From an uncultured Eubacteriales bacterium (GTDB taxonomy: Bacteria > Bacillota > Clostridia > Christensenellales > Aristaeellaceae), in NCBI GenBank assembly GCA_902796115.1, contig CADBNX010000059.1, positions 1 through 13,292 on the forward strand: a stretch of 13,292 nt of DNA, read 5' to 3'. Below are positions 13,291 through 13,292 of the stretch, piece after piece. The translations under genes and the position numbers were made by a program. How positions within the stretch are numbered: position 1 is the first letter of the stretch; each line of letters begins with the position of its first letter. Under the pieces are notes generated by a model that saw nothing but the letters and a program-made list of their open reading frames with translations, was not told where the DNA came from and made no database searches.

Positions 13291-13292
13291 AC

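Noticed and set aside
13098..13292. Possible CRISPR array or 36-residue protein repeat
   Set aside because: The period is 108 bp with near-continuous similarity over 85 bp and imperfect copies, unlike short identical repeats with unique spacers. No cas gene is present. A stop codon interrupts the frame in copy 2.

Overview
The window is GC-rich bacterial chromosome (about 60% by eye), densely packed and mostly without gaps. A sigma-H gene beside rlmB, thyX and mini-ribonuclease III, a separate single-function HisB and a fused HisIE all point to Bacillota, class Clostridia, probably a high-GC gut-type lineage. Genus cannot be decided from this sequence. Most of the content is core metabolism and housekeeping, and I see no defence system, phage, integrase or CRISPR array.

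Region 1 (2-6026, + strand) is the distal part of a histidine operon: hisC (5' end cut off by the window), hisB, hisH, hisA, hisF and hisIE. Most junctions are 4-8 nt start/stop overlaps, so the proteins are probably translationally coupled. Together they carry out phosphoribosyl-ATP hydrolysis and PRA cyclisation (HisIE), ProFAR isomerisation (HisA), imidazoleglycerol-phosphate synthesis (HisF with HisH), dehydration (HisB) and transamination (HisC). Two non-histidine genes follow in the same direction with short gaps: an M20 (AbgB-like) metallo-amidohydrolase and an RluB/RsuA-type rRNA pseudouridine synthase.

Region 2 (6027-7963, + strand) starts with a readable sigma-A-type promoter and a structured leader. 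It contains a TIM-barrel sugar phosphate isomerase/epimerase and, after a gap with a compound inverted repeat, a short membrane-anchored protein of unknown function that resembles the first part of an extracellular solute-binding protein.

Region 3 (7970-12854, - strand) converges on region 2 with only 6 nt between stop codons. Read in its own direction, it runs: near-consensus promoter, AraC-family regulator, mini-ribonuclease III (mrnC), thyX, rlmB, sigH, family 2 glycosyltransferase. araC/mrnC, mrnC/thyX and sigH/glycosyltransferase overlap. The mrnC-thyX-rlmB-sigH order is a familiar Bacillota arrangement; the AraC gene at its head and the glycosyltransferase at its tail are the unusual parts.

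Region 4 (12855-13292) has no convincing gene. It holds a block of structured repeats: two 37-bp units each with a hairpin, a strong 8-bp hairpin, and two copies of an element with 108-bp period that preserves a 9-10 bp hairpin. The block runs to the window edge. It is the part least explained by known genes; the clearest gene-level curiosities are the AraC-headed housekeeping operon, the solute-binding-like membrane protein and the repeat-bearing N-terminal tail on RlmB.
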